Below, one piece after another: positions 1 through 13,284 of a stretch of DNA of 64,000 bases. The stretch's first letter is position 1, and each line of letters begins with the position of its first letter. Position numbers and translations under genes: made by a program. The notes under the pieces were generated by a model. That model was not told where the DNA came from. It was given only the letters and a program-made list of their open reading frames with translations, and ran no database searches. Source of the stretch: Sipunculus nudus (taxonomy: Eukaryota; Annelida; Sipuncula; Golfingiida; Sipunculidae); contig CM049318.1 of assembly GCA_026874595.1 (NCBI GenBank), positions 7,604,741 through 7,668,740 of the forward strand, read 5' to 3'.

Positions 1-439
1 CAGCCTCAAAAATAACTTTGTAATGAAGGAGGGAGTACCTGTGTCTGAGAAGAACAGTTTATATTTTACAACATAGCAAACTCCATTGATAAAGGCCAAG
101 GTCGGTGGTCACATGCAAAAAAATACTGCATTTTATAGCTGCTGATTGGGTGTTCATAAATATACTACAAAAAATGTTACTCTTAAAGCGAGGCTGGCAG
201 TTCATGAAAAAAGCCATGCCATTTTTTTTCATAGGACCCAGGATCATAAGGTTGTTACTTATAAATTTGTTTTTTTGTCAAGACAATTTTTATCCTATGA
301 TATAACCCTTTAGTCCTTCATTTACTTTATTGCCAAATGGTGTGAAAACATGTAACTTAGAGAAAATGAATGTCAATGGGCATCCCTTGGTGGGCCTTTT
401 GACCTGAAATCCCTCATTATTTTGTGATATCTTATACAG

Positions 440-580
440 CTGCCCAGGGCTGGGCCGCATGGTCAGCGTGCAGCGTGACGTGTGGAACCGGAGTACGAAG
501 AAGAAACCAGTACTGCTCTAACGGCCAGATCTGTAACACTCAGACACAAGACTGCTTCCTCCGGAGCTGTACCACCCAGT
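440..580 (+). CDS. TSP1-domain exon 1 (of those in window)
   Basis: The exon is 141 bp, phase 1 to phase 1, with acceptor TATACAG before it and donor T|GTAAGG after it. The translation has the WxxW motif GWAAWSACSVTCGTG, an Arg run (RRR) and six cysteines ending in CFLRSC, which is a full TSP1 domain of about 47 residues. CSVTCG is the O-fucosylation consensus. A GT-rich stretch and a poly-G run follow just inside the intron. A second possible acceptor 8 bases downstream (CCCAG|GG) would give phase 0, so the phase-1 site was preferred because all sister exons use phase 1. Confidence 0.85.
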
Positions 581-1328
581 GTAAGGTTAACATGTGTGTG
601 TGTGTGTGGGGGGGGGGGGGGTTGCTGAGATTTGTATTACCCTAATGATCATATCCGTTACAAAGGTAGGACTGCAACCTACTTACTACCGTAAGTCATT
701 CTCTGTCTCATCTAAGAAAAATTCCCTGAGACTCTTTGTGTTAAATTAAGTTGGTTTTCGCACGAAGCCCTGTAAATCCTGAACAGGTTCCAATCCGAAC
801 TTATGCGGGGATTGATCTTCCTTTGATTATTCCGAAGTCGTGCTTGTGTATAACGGTAAAAATGAATCTGAATAGTTTTGAAAGCCAGGTTTTAAAGATG
901 CTATTGGCGATACAGCGTGTTTTAGTTACAACTGAGGCCGTTCTCACTCATTGTACCAACTACACATTTACCAAAGCAGAATTTGCTCCTGTTATGATCT
1001 TAACCCTATATTGAAATCCCGAAAATAGAGAAATTGGGAGAACATAGAAATCCCACTCGTTGTAAGATTACGTCACTTATGTTGATTCTAAATTAGTCAT
1101 TTAACTTGCGTTTATTTTTATGAGAATGTTGTGTGTCGGTAAAAGAAACAATATATAACGTTTTATTTATCACCTGTTTAGGCCTATTGTAACTACAAGT
1201 AGGGAGTGTTGTGGTATATAATACTCACCAGACCATGTTGAATGTTCCAAAATAAGCATTATTTACCCGGTAGCTATATACAGCTCTGGTGGAACATAAA
1301 CAAATTATTGGTACCAATGCGTGTTCTT
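581..1328. other. Intron sequence without recognised gene
   Basis: This is the beginning of the first TSP1 intron. It holds a short (TG)n stretch and a poly-G run at about 590-620 and otherwise unique AT-rich sequence. An open frame at 751-1014 has no recognisable domain or splice context and is treated as chance. Confidence 0.6.
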
Positions 1329-4300
1329 GTTTTTTTAGCTCAGCTGACTGAAAGTCATCTGAGCTATAGCGATCACTCTTTGTCCGTCTGTCTGTCTGTC
1401 CGTCTGTCTGTCTGTCCGTCTGTCCGTCTGTCCGTCCGTTAACCAGGCACACATCGTAACCACTGGACCTAGAACCTTGTAACTTGGGATTCTGAGAGGT
1501 CCATAAAAAATCTCCTTGGAAACCAGAAATTAGGTCTCTGTTACCCATATCCTTCGAGCTATGTGGCCCCAAAGTACCCCCCAGAAAAGTCAAAAATTTC
1601 ATACAAAAACTTCAATATCTCATTAACTACTTGACTGATGGTCATGATTTTTGGCATACATATTGATCATGAGATGTTACATCACTTCCTGCAGACTGGT
1701 GGCGCCACCTGTATTTTTCGATTTTTTACGAATTTTTTTCTCTATTTTTGAGACCTTTAAAAATGTGAACATCTGTTAACAAGGCACAAATCATAAAGAC
1801 TGGACTTAGAATCTTAATTCTTGACACACTGAGAGGTCCATGAAAAATCTCCTTGGAAACCAGAAATTAGGTCTCTGTTACCCATATCCTTTGAGCTATG
1901 GGGCCCCAAAGTACCCCCCAGAATAGTAAAAAAATTCATACAAAAACTTCAATATCTCAATAACTACATCACTGATGGTCTTCATTTTTGGCATACATAT
2001 TGATCATGAGATGTTTGATCAGTTCCTGCAGACTGGTGGCGCCACCTGTACTGTTTGATTTTTTACGATTTTTTCCTCTATTTTTGAGACCTTTGAGGAT
2101 GCTGTCATCTGTTAGCGTGGCACAAATCGTAACGACTGGACCTAGAATCTTCATTTTCGACACACTGAGAGACCTATGAAAAGTCTCCATGGAAACCAGA
2201 AATTAGGTCTCTGTTACCCATATCCTTCGAGCTATGGGGCCCAAAATTACCCCCCAGAATAGTCAAAAATTTCATACAAAAACTTCAATATCTCATTAAC
2301 TACATCACTGATGGTCATGATTTTCGACATACATATTAATGAGATGTTTCATCAGTTTGTGCAGACTGGTGGCGCCACCTGTATTTTCAATGTTCACGAA
2401 TTGTTTTCTCCATTTTTGAGACCTTTAAGGATGTAGTTATCTGTCAACAGGGTACAAATCGTAACGACTGGACCTAGAATCTTCGTTCTTGACACACAGG
2501 GAGACCCATGATAAGTCTCCATGGAAACCTGAAATTTGGTCTCTGTTACCCATATCCTTTGAGCTATGGCACTCCAAAGTACAGCTCAGAATAATGGAAA
2601 ATTTGATACAAAAGCTAAAGTATCTGAACAACTAATGCAGAGATAACCATAATTGTTTGCATGGATATTGATCATGGAGTGTTTCATAAGTTTCTGCAGA
2701 CTGGTGGCACCACCTGTATTTGTTCGTTTTTTTTTACGAAATTTTTCTGTATTTTTGAGACCTTTAAAGATATGAACATCTGTTAACAGGGCACAAATCA
2801 TAAAAACTGGACCAAGAATCTTCATTCTTGACACACAGGGAGACCCATGAAAAGTCTCCATGGAAACTTGAAATTAGGTCTCTGTTACCCATATTCTTTA
2901 AGCTGTATGGGTCCAAAATACCCCCCCCCCCCCCAGAATAATGGAAAATTTGATACAAAAACTGCAGTATTTCAATAACTACAACACTGATGGTCATGAT
3001 TTTCGGCATACATATTGATCATGAGATGTTCGATCAGTTCCTGCAGACTGGTGGCGCCACCTTTACTGTTTGATTTTTTACGAATTTTTTCCTCTATTTT
3101 TGAGACCTTTAAAAATGTGAACATCTGTTAACAAGGCACAAATCATAAAGACTGGACTTAGAATCTTAATTCTTGACACACTGAGAGGTCCATGAAAAAT
3201 CTCCTTGGAAACCAGAAATTGGGTCTCTGTTACCCATATCCTTTGAGCTATGGGGCCCCAAAGTACCCCCCAGAATAGTAAAAAATTTCATACAAAAACT
3301 TCAATATCTCAATAACTACATCACTGATGGTCTTCATTTTTGGCATACATATTGATCATGAGATGTTTGATCAGTTCCTGCAGACTGGTGGCGCCACCTG
3401 TACTGTTTGATTTTTTACGATTTTTTCCTCTATTTTTGAGACCTTTGAGGATGCTGTCATCTGTAAGCGTGGCACAAATCGTAACGACTGGACCTAGAAT
3501 CTTCATTTTCGACACACTGAGAGACCTATGAAAAGTCTCCATGGAAACCAGAAATTAGGTCTCTGTTACCCATATCCTTCGAGCTATGGGGCCCAAAATT
3601 ACCCCCCAGAATAGTCAAAAATTTCATACAAAAACTTCAATATCTCATTAACTACATCACTGATGGTCATGATTTTCGACATACATATTAATGAGATGTT
3701 TCATCAGTTTGTGCAGACTGGTGGCGCCACCTGTATTTTTCAATGTTCACAAATTGTTTTCTCCATTTTTGAGACCTTTAAGGATGTAGTTATCTGTCAA
3801 CAGGGTACAAATCGTAACGACTCGACCTAGAATCTTCGTTCTTGACACACAGGGAGACCCATGATAAGTCTCCATGGAAACCTGAAATTTGGTCTCTGTT
3901 ACCCATATCCTTTGAGCTATGGCACTCCAAAGTACAGCTCAGAATAATGGAAAATTTGATACAAAAGCTAAAGTATCTGAACAACTAATGCAGAGATAAC
4001 CATAATTGTTTGCATGGATATTGATCATGGAGTGTTTCATAAGTTTCTGCAGACTGGTGGCACCACCTGTATTTGTTCGTTTTTTTTTTTACGAAATTTT
4101 TCTGTATTTTTGAGACCTTTAAAGATATGAACATCTGTTAACAGGGCACAAATCATAAAAACTGGACCAAGAATCTTCATTCTTGACACACAGGGAGACC
4201 CATGAAAAGTCTCCATGGAAACTTGAAATTATGTCTCTGTTACCCATATTCTTTAAGCTGTATGGGTCCAAAATACCCCCCCCCCCCCAGAATAATGGAA

Positions 4301-4719
4301 AATTTGATACAAACACTGCAGTATTTCAATAACTACAACACTGATGGTCATGATTTTCGGCATACATATTGATCATGAGCTGTTCCATCAGTCTCTGCAG
4401 ACTGGGTGTGCCACCTCTATTTTTTTTTCAAATTTTTACGAATTTTTTTCTTTTTTTGAGACCTTTAAAGATGTGGTTATCTGTCAACAGGGTACAAATC
4501 GCAACAACTGGACCTAGAATCTTCATTCTTGTCATGCAAGGAGGCCCATGAAAGGTGCCTGTGGAAACTTGAAATTAGGTCTCTGTTACCCATATCCTTC
4601 AAGCTATAGGACTCCGAAGTATCCCTCAGAATAATGGACAATTTGATACAAAAACTGAAGTATCTGAACAACTAATGCAGAGATCACCATGATTTTTTGC
4701 ATGGATATTGACCATTAAG
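1329..4719 (+). repeat. R1a: hairpin-headed dispersed repeat with ten ~335-bp tandem units
   Basis: The element opens with a hairpin, AGCTCAGCTGACT (1337-1349), loop GAA, AGTCATCTGAGCT (1353-1365), with one mismatch in a 13-bp stem. A (GTCC/GTCT)n tract follows at 1380-1441. About ten tandem units of 333-348 bp come next, each with the order GAGACCTTT, ATCTGTTAAC, GGACCTAGAATCTT, TCTCTGTTACCCATATCC, CAGACTGGTGGCGCCACCTG. Unit starts taken at ACTGGTGG are 1695, 2032, 2365, 2700, 3047, 3384, 3717, 4053 and 4401. Unit spacings repeat as 337, 333, 335, 347, so a four-unit block of about 1352 bp is itself duplicated. Short open frames inside are byproducts of the repeat. No coding capacity is evident. 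Confidence 0.85.
1740..4440. repeat. Tandem duplication of a four-unit block (~1352 bp) within R1a
   Basis: The stretch from about 1740 to 3091 is repeated almost base for base from about 3092 to 4440. Identical short open frames occur at 1969-2190 and 3321-3542, and at 2437-2631 and 3790-3984, offset by 1352-1353 bp. Differences seen are mainly single substitutions and homopolymer length changes. Copies within a block are much more diverged than the two blocks, so the block duplication is recent. Breakpoints are approximate. Confidence 0.85.
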
Positions 4720-6597
4720 TGTTTTTAGCTTAGCTGAGCTATAGTCGTGGTCCATTGTCCGTCGTCCGTCCGTCTGTCCGTCCGTCCGTCCGTCCGTCCG
4801 TCTGTAGATGTGGCACGTTTTGAAACCGTAAGACCTAGGAATCCAAAATTCAGCATAATGTTAGATGTCCCCAAGATCTCCTACCGAAACCGAAAACTGG
4901 GTCTTTGCGAGTTCGTTCCTTTGAGAAATTAAGGAAAAACCTCAATTTTTTATTAAAATCCTATTTTCACACTTCAGGACTGCCTAATATAAAAACCACT
5001 CATCTGTTTTTCCTCATATTTACCATAAATATTTCTCTATATAGTTCCTATGTACATGCCAGAAATTAAGTCTGTAAAGTATAAATTCTTTAAGTTATGG
5101 GCCCAAACAAAATGGACTTTGTAAAAAATCAGGAAAAATAATAACTCACTTAACATGAAAAATTTTGAAACTAGAGTCTATTTTCTCAAGTATATAACTA
5201 TTTTTAATTAAGATTCGATTGTTTACCCAAAATTAGATCTGAATTTTGTAAATTTTTTAAGTTATTAGCATAAAAAAAAAATCAGTACCTTAAATTTTGC
5301 CCAACTTTGACCATGGCACATTTATTTCCTGTTAGCACCATTGATTTAATTTTCACAGCATGTAAACATAAATATTTAGTTTGTCTAAATCTGAAATCTG
5401 AAAATAAAAGCTTGAAAATTAAGCTAATTATTGATTTTTTTTTCTGTAGTCACTTGCTTTGATTACAGATGCAGGGTTCCACTCCAGGTCACTGGAAGTC
5501 AGCTATGCCAGGGTTTCTGATTTGTTACAGTCACTGGGGGAGATCCCCTGCTGTGACAGGTGTACAGTTTTTCTCATATCACCACCCCAATCACCCCCCC
5601 CCCCCCCGCAAACCCAACCCAAAGTGTTATGCAGTAATTGTTATTGTTTTCACTGTATCACTTAATTGTAATGCTGTTTCCACTCCGATATGCAAAAACT
5701 TTCCTTGAAAAAAAATTCAAGGTGTAATCCAGAAGATGCAATGTTGTGTAATGTAGCATTTTTAAAGAAATCAATTTTCTTTTAAATGATTTTAACAAAT
5801 CTAATTGAACCCATCAGTATGCTTAAATTATTATAAAATATGAAGCACATTATGGATAAATAAAGACACAATTAAAAATTGTGAAATCTAAATCAAGTAT
5901 TATTTTTAGATATTTATTGTTTTGCAGATTTAAAAGATATATTTTTGTGGTAAAAAATAAATAAACATTTGTATGCATGATCTGGTGTTATCTGACAAGA
6001 TTGAGATTTATGATGATGCAATTGAGAATTATGAATCAACTTTTATATTCAGATATATATGTTAAATTGGAAATGTATAGAAATATAAACTTAAATTAGA
6101 AAATAATGTGATTAAAAAATCAGGATTTAATACAAACATTTGTTCATTATTTTCCTGCCTCAGCAGAATTTGAGATCAGGCTTTGTTTGCCCTGTTTTAT
6201 GTTGTTAATTAGCTATATTTCAACTGTATACATTTCATAAAAAAATACATATATATTTAATAATATATATTATACAAAAAAATAGATTCAATTGAACAAA
6301 TGTGTAAACTACTGAAATGTCAACAGTTAATCAAAAACCAACTAATGATCATGGTAATAGTTCAGATCATTTGTTCACAAACCGCTCACATGCTTTAGTT
6401 TCAACATTAGGAAATACATGGTCAGGTCACAAAATATTTTTTGCAACAATTTCTTGCTCATCAATACAAACCAATCATATAAACCAACCATGGCCTTTAT
6501 TACCTCTTCCTCTTATACTTTATCTCCATTAGATATTATTTTAGATTTTTACCTTCAAGGTTAACGTCAGCTGAGCACAGTGACCCATAGGTCCCTT
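4720..6597 (+). repeat. R2a: R-type repeat element, non-coding, ~1.9 kb
   Basis: The head TGTTTTTAGCTTAGCTGAGC is followed by a (GTCC)n tract (4748-4803) and then a body matching R2b near 55702-58814 in several blocks. These include the part beginning CCTAGGAATCCAAAATTC, the block GATTTAATTTTCACAGCATG near 5345, AAATGTGTAAACTACTG near 6298, and the tail GTGACCCATAGGTCCCTT. The R1a array has a related unit (near 20980 in R1b) that reads on past GTGTTTTTA, so R2a seems to have inserted there. The right end does not return to R1 sequence and no target duplication was found. No coding capacity is evident. Confidence 0.7.
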
Positions 6598-7411
6598 GTT
6601 TTAAATACAAACTTGCTCATCCTTTTCCCAGAAAAACAACAAATAGTTCCCCAACAATATCATACCAATTTTGAACAATGTTTACAAGTGCCCCCACCGT
6701 ATTCGGATAGGTAATGCTCGGCTGTGTATCAAAGTCTTTTGTTGACTATGTGTAAGCAGCAGGCAGTAAAGATACACAGACGGGGGGGAGGGCTATTCTA
6801 ATTACACTCCTCTTCCAAGACCATGAAATCCCTCTGATATTCTTAGGGCACCACATATTAGTCTCTATATAAATTGGTAGAACTGTCACTGGAGTTGACA
6901 ACTCGCGAAAATATGTACAATCATAAACCTGTTGGCTTGAAGAATACCGTAAGTAAGAAATTCTATTGTAGCCTCAATTAAAAAATATATAACATCCCCT
7001 TTTCAATTTCGCGAAGATGGAATTGAATCAACATCTTTTATGCATTTCAAAGTCCTCGACAGGGTTAAAAGAAAAGTGACCCGTTTATGCACAGAATTTA
7101 GAAGCGTACCCACGATACTGCAGTGTATATTTTAAGAAAAACTTAAACTGTGCAGACATGTATTTAACGATTCTCAGTTAGCATAACCTGGTCTATATAG
7201 AGCTAAGCTATAGCAGTTCAAAGTTAAATCACATAATTTAAATTATAAATTATATCAGATAAATATTAGAATGATTGAAAGCTCATACTTAAACTTATAC
7301 TCATATTTCAACTGCACGTTAGCATGTTTATTGCAATATTTACAATTTCGTGTACTCTCACCAAACTACCACGTACAACTCATCAGGCCGCCGGGTTGTA
7401 TTCTTTGACAG
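6598..7411. other. Intron sequence without recognised feature
   Basis: This AT-rich stretch before the second TSP1 exon has a short G-run near 6781. I see no repeat family or coding signal in it. Confidence 0.6.
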
Positions 7412-7561
7412 GGGGTACATGGAGGAGCTGGGGGCCGTGGGGAAGCTGCTCGGCGACTTGCGGCAGAGCTGTACGCTACAGGGCCCGGGAATGTCCGACC
7501 GGAACACAATGTCAAGGCACGGACAACCAGTCTGAGCTGTGCAATACACAGTCGTGTACCT
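7412..7561 (+). CDS. TSP1-domain exon 2
   Basis: The 150-bp exon is phase 1 to phase 1 with acceptor TTCTTTGACAG and donor T|GTGAGT. It encodes a TSP1 domain with the tryptophan series TWRSWGPWGSC, the fucosylation motif CSATCG, RYRARECPTG and the closing CNTQSC. The exon is clearly richer in G and C than the flanking intron. All six expected cysteines are present. Confidence 0.88.
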
Positions 7562-8789
7562 GTGAGTATTTAAGAATTATGCATACATGCAAACTTGCGG
7601 TTTTTGCCTTGTCTGAGGTATTGGTGAGAGGCCAAATCATTCGCTGTTGTTTTGGTATAATAGTATTATGGTATATCATTTCATTTTCCTAGATTTATGT
7701 TATCAAAGAGGGGATATGCGCCCACGTGCCAGCTCTTAATCCGCCTCTGACGTAGAAGTACCAGAAGACTTAGATATTGGTTCTCAGAGAAATTGATTAC
7801 TTTATCAAGTGCGCTTCACGGATGGAACCTAATATTCGGTCTATAGCAGCACATATAAATAAAAACTCTTTAAAAGAATACAGTAGAAAACCACAACACA
7901 TGTACAGTATCACTCTTTCGGACAGTGACTTTCAAGCTTCAGCCGCCATCATAGTGCAGCGGTTAACGGCAAAATACAGAAGAATAGTTCAGATTGTGAT
8001 AAAAGTACCAAATTTGGTGGAGATGAAGTTTGGATAATACATTTTCATTTTTTTATTAGTTCCACTAAATCTTCGCAGTGTAACGGGGGCGGATCGTTGT
8101 TACATTTGGTTACTCAAATTTAGATGAAAAATACACGGAAGATCATCATAGTCACATTACATCTTATGTACCCATTCCTTATAGAAAAGGGTAACATTTT
8201 GAAATATATTGGGTTCTATTTAATTAACATAATCATGAGAAATGTAAAATTACCTTTGTGATTTCATTAATGTTAACATTTGTAATTAAAAGATGACTAT
8301 TTGCCATTCAACGATATGTGTAGTTAACTGAAGTTAATTTATTGTTAAATATGACATAAATCTTCTGTGTTAAAGTTAGGTATAATCACTATTCTCATTT
8401 CACATCTCTTCGATGTCTCCTTTGATGAATATAGGAGACGGTGGGGGAGGGCAATGGGGGGGGGGGGGTACTTAGTGTATGCTGCTTCTTGCTTAAAACT
8501 CATGTAAATTTTATTGTTCTTAGTGCAAAATATCCGTTGTTTGTATTAATGAGCTTATAGACATTTCCATATGAGCACTGAAATAAACCGCTGAATTATC
8601 AGGGGCGGATCATATTTAATTATCAGGCTACATTCTTTTAAAATGTTATCGTAAATGTACAGCTAAACAGATTTTTTAAGGTATTATATCTACAAACAAA
8701 TCTTTTGAACCAACAAACTCTATCCATTTGCATAAACCTTCCCTTTTAAATCATCAAATCATGACATGAACATCTCAGTCTGGCTAGCG
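7562..8789. other. Intron sequence, fragments of CAGGGGCGGAT-type repeats
   Basis: This stretch is mostly unique AT-rich sequence. The phrase GGGGCGGATC occurs at about 8085 and 8601 and matches the end of the MITE at 34247-34464, so MITE remnants are likely. A poly-G run lies at about 8458-8469. An 86-codon open frame at 7777-8037 has no recognisable domain. Confidence 0.5.
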
Positions 8790-11465
8790 CTTGTTTATGC
8801 TTGGTATAAGTCACACAGTAAATATTTCTCCATTAATAGAGAGCAAGGATTTAAAATACCATATAAATTTAATTTAGTATTTACTTCTACATCACAAGAC
8901 CAATTTTGTTCTGACATATCAATAATTCTTTCCTTTATTTCAGCCAAAAATATTCTAATGTCTCCTACTTCTTGATTCATCCACACATACCCAAAACCTG
9001 CGCTGCATATTTTGCTTCTTATATGAGTAACCCATGTTTGTTTTCCATTCATATCTAGATTAAACGGCATGTTATATATACGCTTTGGATATCTATTATT
9101 ACCATAATGTATTAGTTTTGTCCAGTATTTTACATATCTTAATAACTGACCGACATACATTGGATGCCTTCCAAACTCTCCCAATGATGCTGCGTTCGGA
9201 CCCGAAGAGCTAATTTTTAAAATTTTTTAAATAATTTCACATCTTTCATAGCCCCACAGTTCTGGAACATATAAAATACCGGTGTAACCATACAATCAGA
9301 TATATTAAAAAAGCTGGCTCACTGATAAACAACTATATTTCCTATAAAAGTTTTATTATGAGAGTCACTGCTCTTTCAGCCTGCATTGCCTGCGCTTTCT
9401 TTCTTTTATACCATTACAAGGGTTTTGTAAATAATACCCCTAAGTATCTATAGTCATTTACCGTTTCAATTTGAGTATTTTTTTATAGTGCCATTTCTCT
9501 ATTCTTTTTAATGAACCCCAGTGTCTAAAAACCATATTTTTTGTCTTTCCTAAGTTAACTTTTCAGCCAAAATTGACAGAAAAAAACATGGTTTATTTGT
9601 TCTTAGAGACGTCCTATTGTATCGCTGAAGCATACTTAATCATCAGCGTACATTTATGTCATTAAGTTTGGCAAATATTCATCAAAATACCATGAAAATC
9701 TGTTTCATTAATTTGTTCATAAAATTCATCTATGAATAAAGAAAACAGAAGGGGACACACCATGCACTCTGGTCGAGTTCCGTTAGTACATTCAAAATAA
9801 TCTGTTAATCTTTCCTCTGTAAGAAGACATGATTTCATTTGACTATACATTGACTGAAGTGTCTGTAAGAGTTGCCCTTTTATCCCTGATGTTACTGAAA
9901 CATACCACAATAAATCATGTTGTGCACTATCAAAAGCAGTTGAAAAATCAATAAAAGTGTAATAAGACCTTCTTTTCTTGTTAAATATTTCTGCACACAC
10001 CCCATTAAAGAAAATGTATGGTCTACTGTTGAATAACCTTTCCTATAGCCAGCTTGTGCTTCACATAATAATCCAGCTTGATCAACATAATATTGAATTC
10101 TGTTTGCCAATATTTTTGTAAATAGTTTACCCATGGTATTAAGTAATGAAATACCTCTATTAATTTTTAGGATCTATGGTGGAAGCCTTTTCATGAATTG
10201 GTACATTAAATGCTTTGCTCCAAGAGGCTGGGAAAAATCCATTTCCTAATACACTATTAAATAATCGTAATATATGAGACGATATGTGACAATATGTATC
10301 TTTCAATATATCTACCGTTATCCCGTCAGACCCTCCCCGCTTTCCTCTTTTCATTTAATTTATGGCTTTCTGTACTTCACATGGTGTTATGAGTCCATCA
10401 AGCTCTGTATCATTTTCAATTTCTAATACATTTTTTAAATATTCCAGAGTATGATTCTTAAACTCTTGATTATTTTCATGTGTTGATGAATTCAAAAGTT
10501 CCTTAAAATGCTTGTACCAACGTACCGGTTCTATTGTTGTAACAATTTTCTTTTTAATTAATAATCTCATGTTTTCCTATGGAATCAGTGTCTTTTGCAC
10601 CTATCACCTTTTGCACCTCCGAGGCTTGGATGATTGCCTTCTTTTCTTCATATTTCATATTTTGATAAATACTAACCAATGCCTCACTTGCTTTGTCCGG
10701 ATATGTTTCTAAGGTTTCATTAAATGTGTTGAAAAGTAACGCACATTCTATTTGTTCTAATGATTTTGAAATATTTGTTTTATCTTCATTAGTCTGATAA
10801 AATTTTACCCATTTTGTCAGTTCGCATATGTGTTCATTCGAAAGCTCTTTCCTTGGTCTGAAAATATTAAGTGAACAGCTTAAAGGAAAGTGATCGGACG
10901 GATCATCTGATAATACACAGGATCCATCAACCTTATGTAGTAGACAAATACTGACACTTAGATAATCAACTACACTGCTACCAAAAAAAAAACCCATAAT
11001 TAAGTCTCCTGGTATATCTGGTATATCTGTTATATTTACAGTTCTAGCATTAAAATCATCAATGGGAATTATATTTATCAAATTCTGCTATAGTATCTAC
11101 CTTTAAATTTTCCAGCCTGTTGATACCATTTATTTCATTTTCATTCACATAGAATGATGAACCTGCTGGCGCAATATAGCAGCAAACTATGGCCAAATTT
11201 TTTCTTCATTAATTAAGGTAATATCATACCCTTTAATTTCTGTTGCGCGTAAACTAAGACCCCTCCTCTCCCTGTACTCTTCCTGACTATTCCATAATCA
11301 TATAATACCCGTGGAATGCATCAGAAAATTCATCATCCGTGGTTGCCCACCTCTCAGTGATACATACAATACTGATTATTTATCAATTCTTTGACCTCTA
11401 CTGATTTAATTTTGTTCTTAAGTCCATGTGCATTCCATGTTGCTATTTCTGCATGAGCATTTCTG
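8790..11465 (-). mobile_element. Degenerate LINE A (non-LTR retrotransposon), endonuclease plus reverse transcriptase
   Basis: On the minus strand, reading from 11465 down, pieces of an APE-type endonuclease appear: ATWNAHGLKNKIKS near 11440-11400, then near 10985-10880 the GSSVVDYLS and SDDPSDHFPL motifs. Reverse transcriptase follows: GGSDGITVDILK near 10330, ILANRIQYYVDQAGLLCEAQ near 10110, YTFIDFSTAFDSAQHDLLW near 9960, GTRPECMVCPLLFSLFIDEF near 9760. A C-terminal region lies at 9184-8795 with GRHPMYVGQLLRYVKYW and HIRSKICSAGFGYVW. Several frame changes and stops break it into separate frames, so it is inactive. It shares its C-terminal motifs with LINE B at 44903-46505. The clade was not determined. 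Confidence 0.85.
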
Positions 11466-11639
11466 CTAGTGGTGGACTAGTTTACATATGAGTGATAAAG
11501 TTAAAGTTGAAAAATATTACAAACATAAACAGATTTTTATCCATATGCATGAGGGAAAAAATCCTACTGGTTCTAATAATATTAAAGAAGATATGTCTGA
11601 AATAATGTGTGCAATAGAAAATCACGGAGTGTAGTCTGT

Positions 11640-12275
11640 TGGGCATATTTGACTTTGAGCAAGTCTGTATTTCAATAGGTCAGAAGCCCTCATAGGCACC
11701 AATGATCCCTGTGAATTTGAGAAAGATCAAGCATATTGTTGCGAAAGAAAATCAACGAGAGTGCTTTGGTGGCCATATTGGAATTTCGACAGTTCTGCAA
11801 TTCGATAGAGATGGAGCCCTTATAGGTACCAATCATCTCTGTGTAAATGAGATAGATCAAGCTTGTTCTTGTTAAGATATCGCGCTTAAAAGAATGTCCC
11901 CAATTGTGCTCTGGGAGCCATATTGGAATTCTGACAGGTCTGTTATTGAAAGGGATTGAGTCCGCATAGGCACCAATGATCCCTGAGAAAATGATGAAGA
12001 TCAAGCATGTTCTTGTTGAGATATCCGGTGGGAAAGAAAATCACCCATAATGATATGGTGGCCATACTGGAATTCCGACAACTCTGTAATTCAATAGGTC
12101 TGATGCCCTCGTATGTACCAATCATCCCTGTGAATTTCGGAAAGCTGAAGTATATTGTTGTTGTTGAGTTATCACGTGCAAAAGAAAATCAGCGATTGGG
12201 CTGTGGTGGCCATATTGGAATTCTGACAGTTCTGTAATTCAATAGGTCTAGAGCCCTCATATGAACAGGAAAAGT
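11640..12275. repeat. ~145-bp tandem array, about four copies
   Basis: The phrase GCCATATTGGAATTCTGACA recurs at 11772, 11917, 12061 and 12209, giving spacings of 145, 144 and 148. Each unit also holds CAATAGGTCTGATGCCCTC, GTACCAATGATCCCTGTG and GATCAAGCATGTTCTTGTTG in the same order. Copies are moderately diverged. Short open frames on both strands here are repeat byproducts. Confidence 0.85.
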
Positions 12276-13004
12276 AGACAGGCAGAGTTCCGAAACATTT
12301 TTACTGAATAATTAACTTGCTCTTTAGTAGGCTGATCGACAAACATAAATAGTTATAATCATATCCATGTAATAATTCATGCTGTCACCTTTATTTAGTT
12401 AATTATTCAATTAATGGTAAGCCTACGTTTGTTATAATTAACATGAAACATGTTAGCGATATATACATGTTAACAAAATTAAAAAGGCGTGCTAAATCGC
12501 GTTAGTTCTGCACAATACTTGATAAATAAATACATACTGTTTCATTAATCTGGTCGCTTGTTAAACTGAATTAACTTCATTTGAAAGTAAAGTTTGAGCA
12601 TCAGCAGACTTCTGTATTCCATGTGCTGCAAAATAAAGGCCTTGATCGAACACTTTTAGATTAGATATTATTTATCAATTATTTGATTTATTCACCGGTA
12701 CCCCCCAAGTAATTGCAGGATCCACCCCTGAAATACCATGAATATTTCGTGGAACTATTTCTTAAATGAAAGCCAGTGTAGAATACTACAACTGTACCAA
12801 CTTTGGTACTTTTATCACAATTTGAACAATTTTTCCATTAGCCGCCACACTATCATGGTGTACTCTATATATATAGCATCGCCTTCCTGGGTTGACACTC
12901 TAAACGTCAACATGGTTGTGTTCTAACTTCTATCAGCCAACATCGTCCTAATGTAGTTGTTTTGCGCCATTATAGGTATTAACTTTCTTTTGCCAACTAG
13001 AGTG
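12276..13004. other. Intron sequence without recognised feature
   Basis: This is AT-rich intron sequence. The phrase GGATCCACCCCTGAAAT near 12719 resembles the end of the MITE at 34247-34464, reading like a right-hand terminus. Nothing else was recognised. Confidence 0.5.
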
Positions 13005-13202
13005 TATACTTTTCATCATCATGATCATAGGTGTATATTTTCATCATCATGATCATTGGCTAATATTTACATTATCATCGTGGGGTATAGAAATTTTCGT
13101 TATCATCTTTAAGTAAATTTTGATCATCATGATTATGGATGTTTAGTTTCATCATCATTGGGTATATTTTCATCGTCATGATCATTGGCAAAAATTTGCA
13201 TT

Positions 13203-13284
<82 letters not shown>

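Noticed and set aside
1225-4671. Many 60-125-codon frames on both strands in R1a.
   Set aside because: The same frames recur in each tandem unit, often on both strands, and match no protein family; they reflect repeat sequence.
7777-8037. An 86-codon frame in the intron after TSP1 exon 2.
   Set aside because: No domain or supporting splice sites were seen and the codon use resembles the intron.
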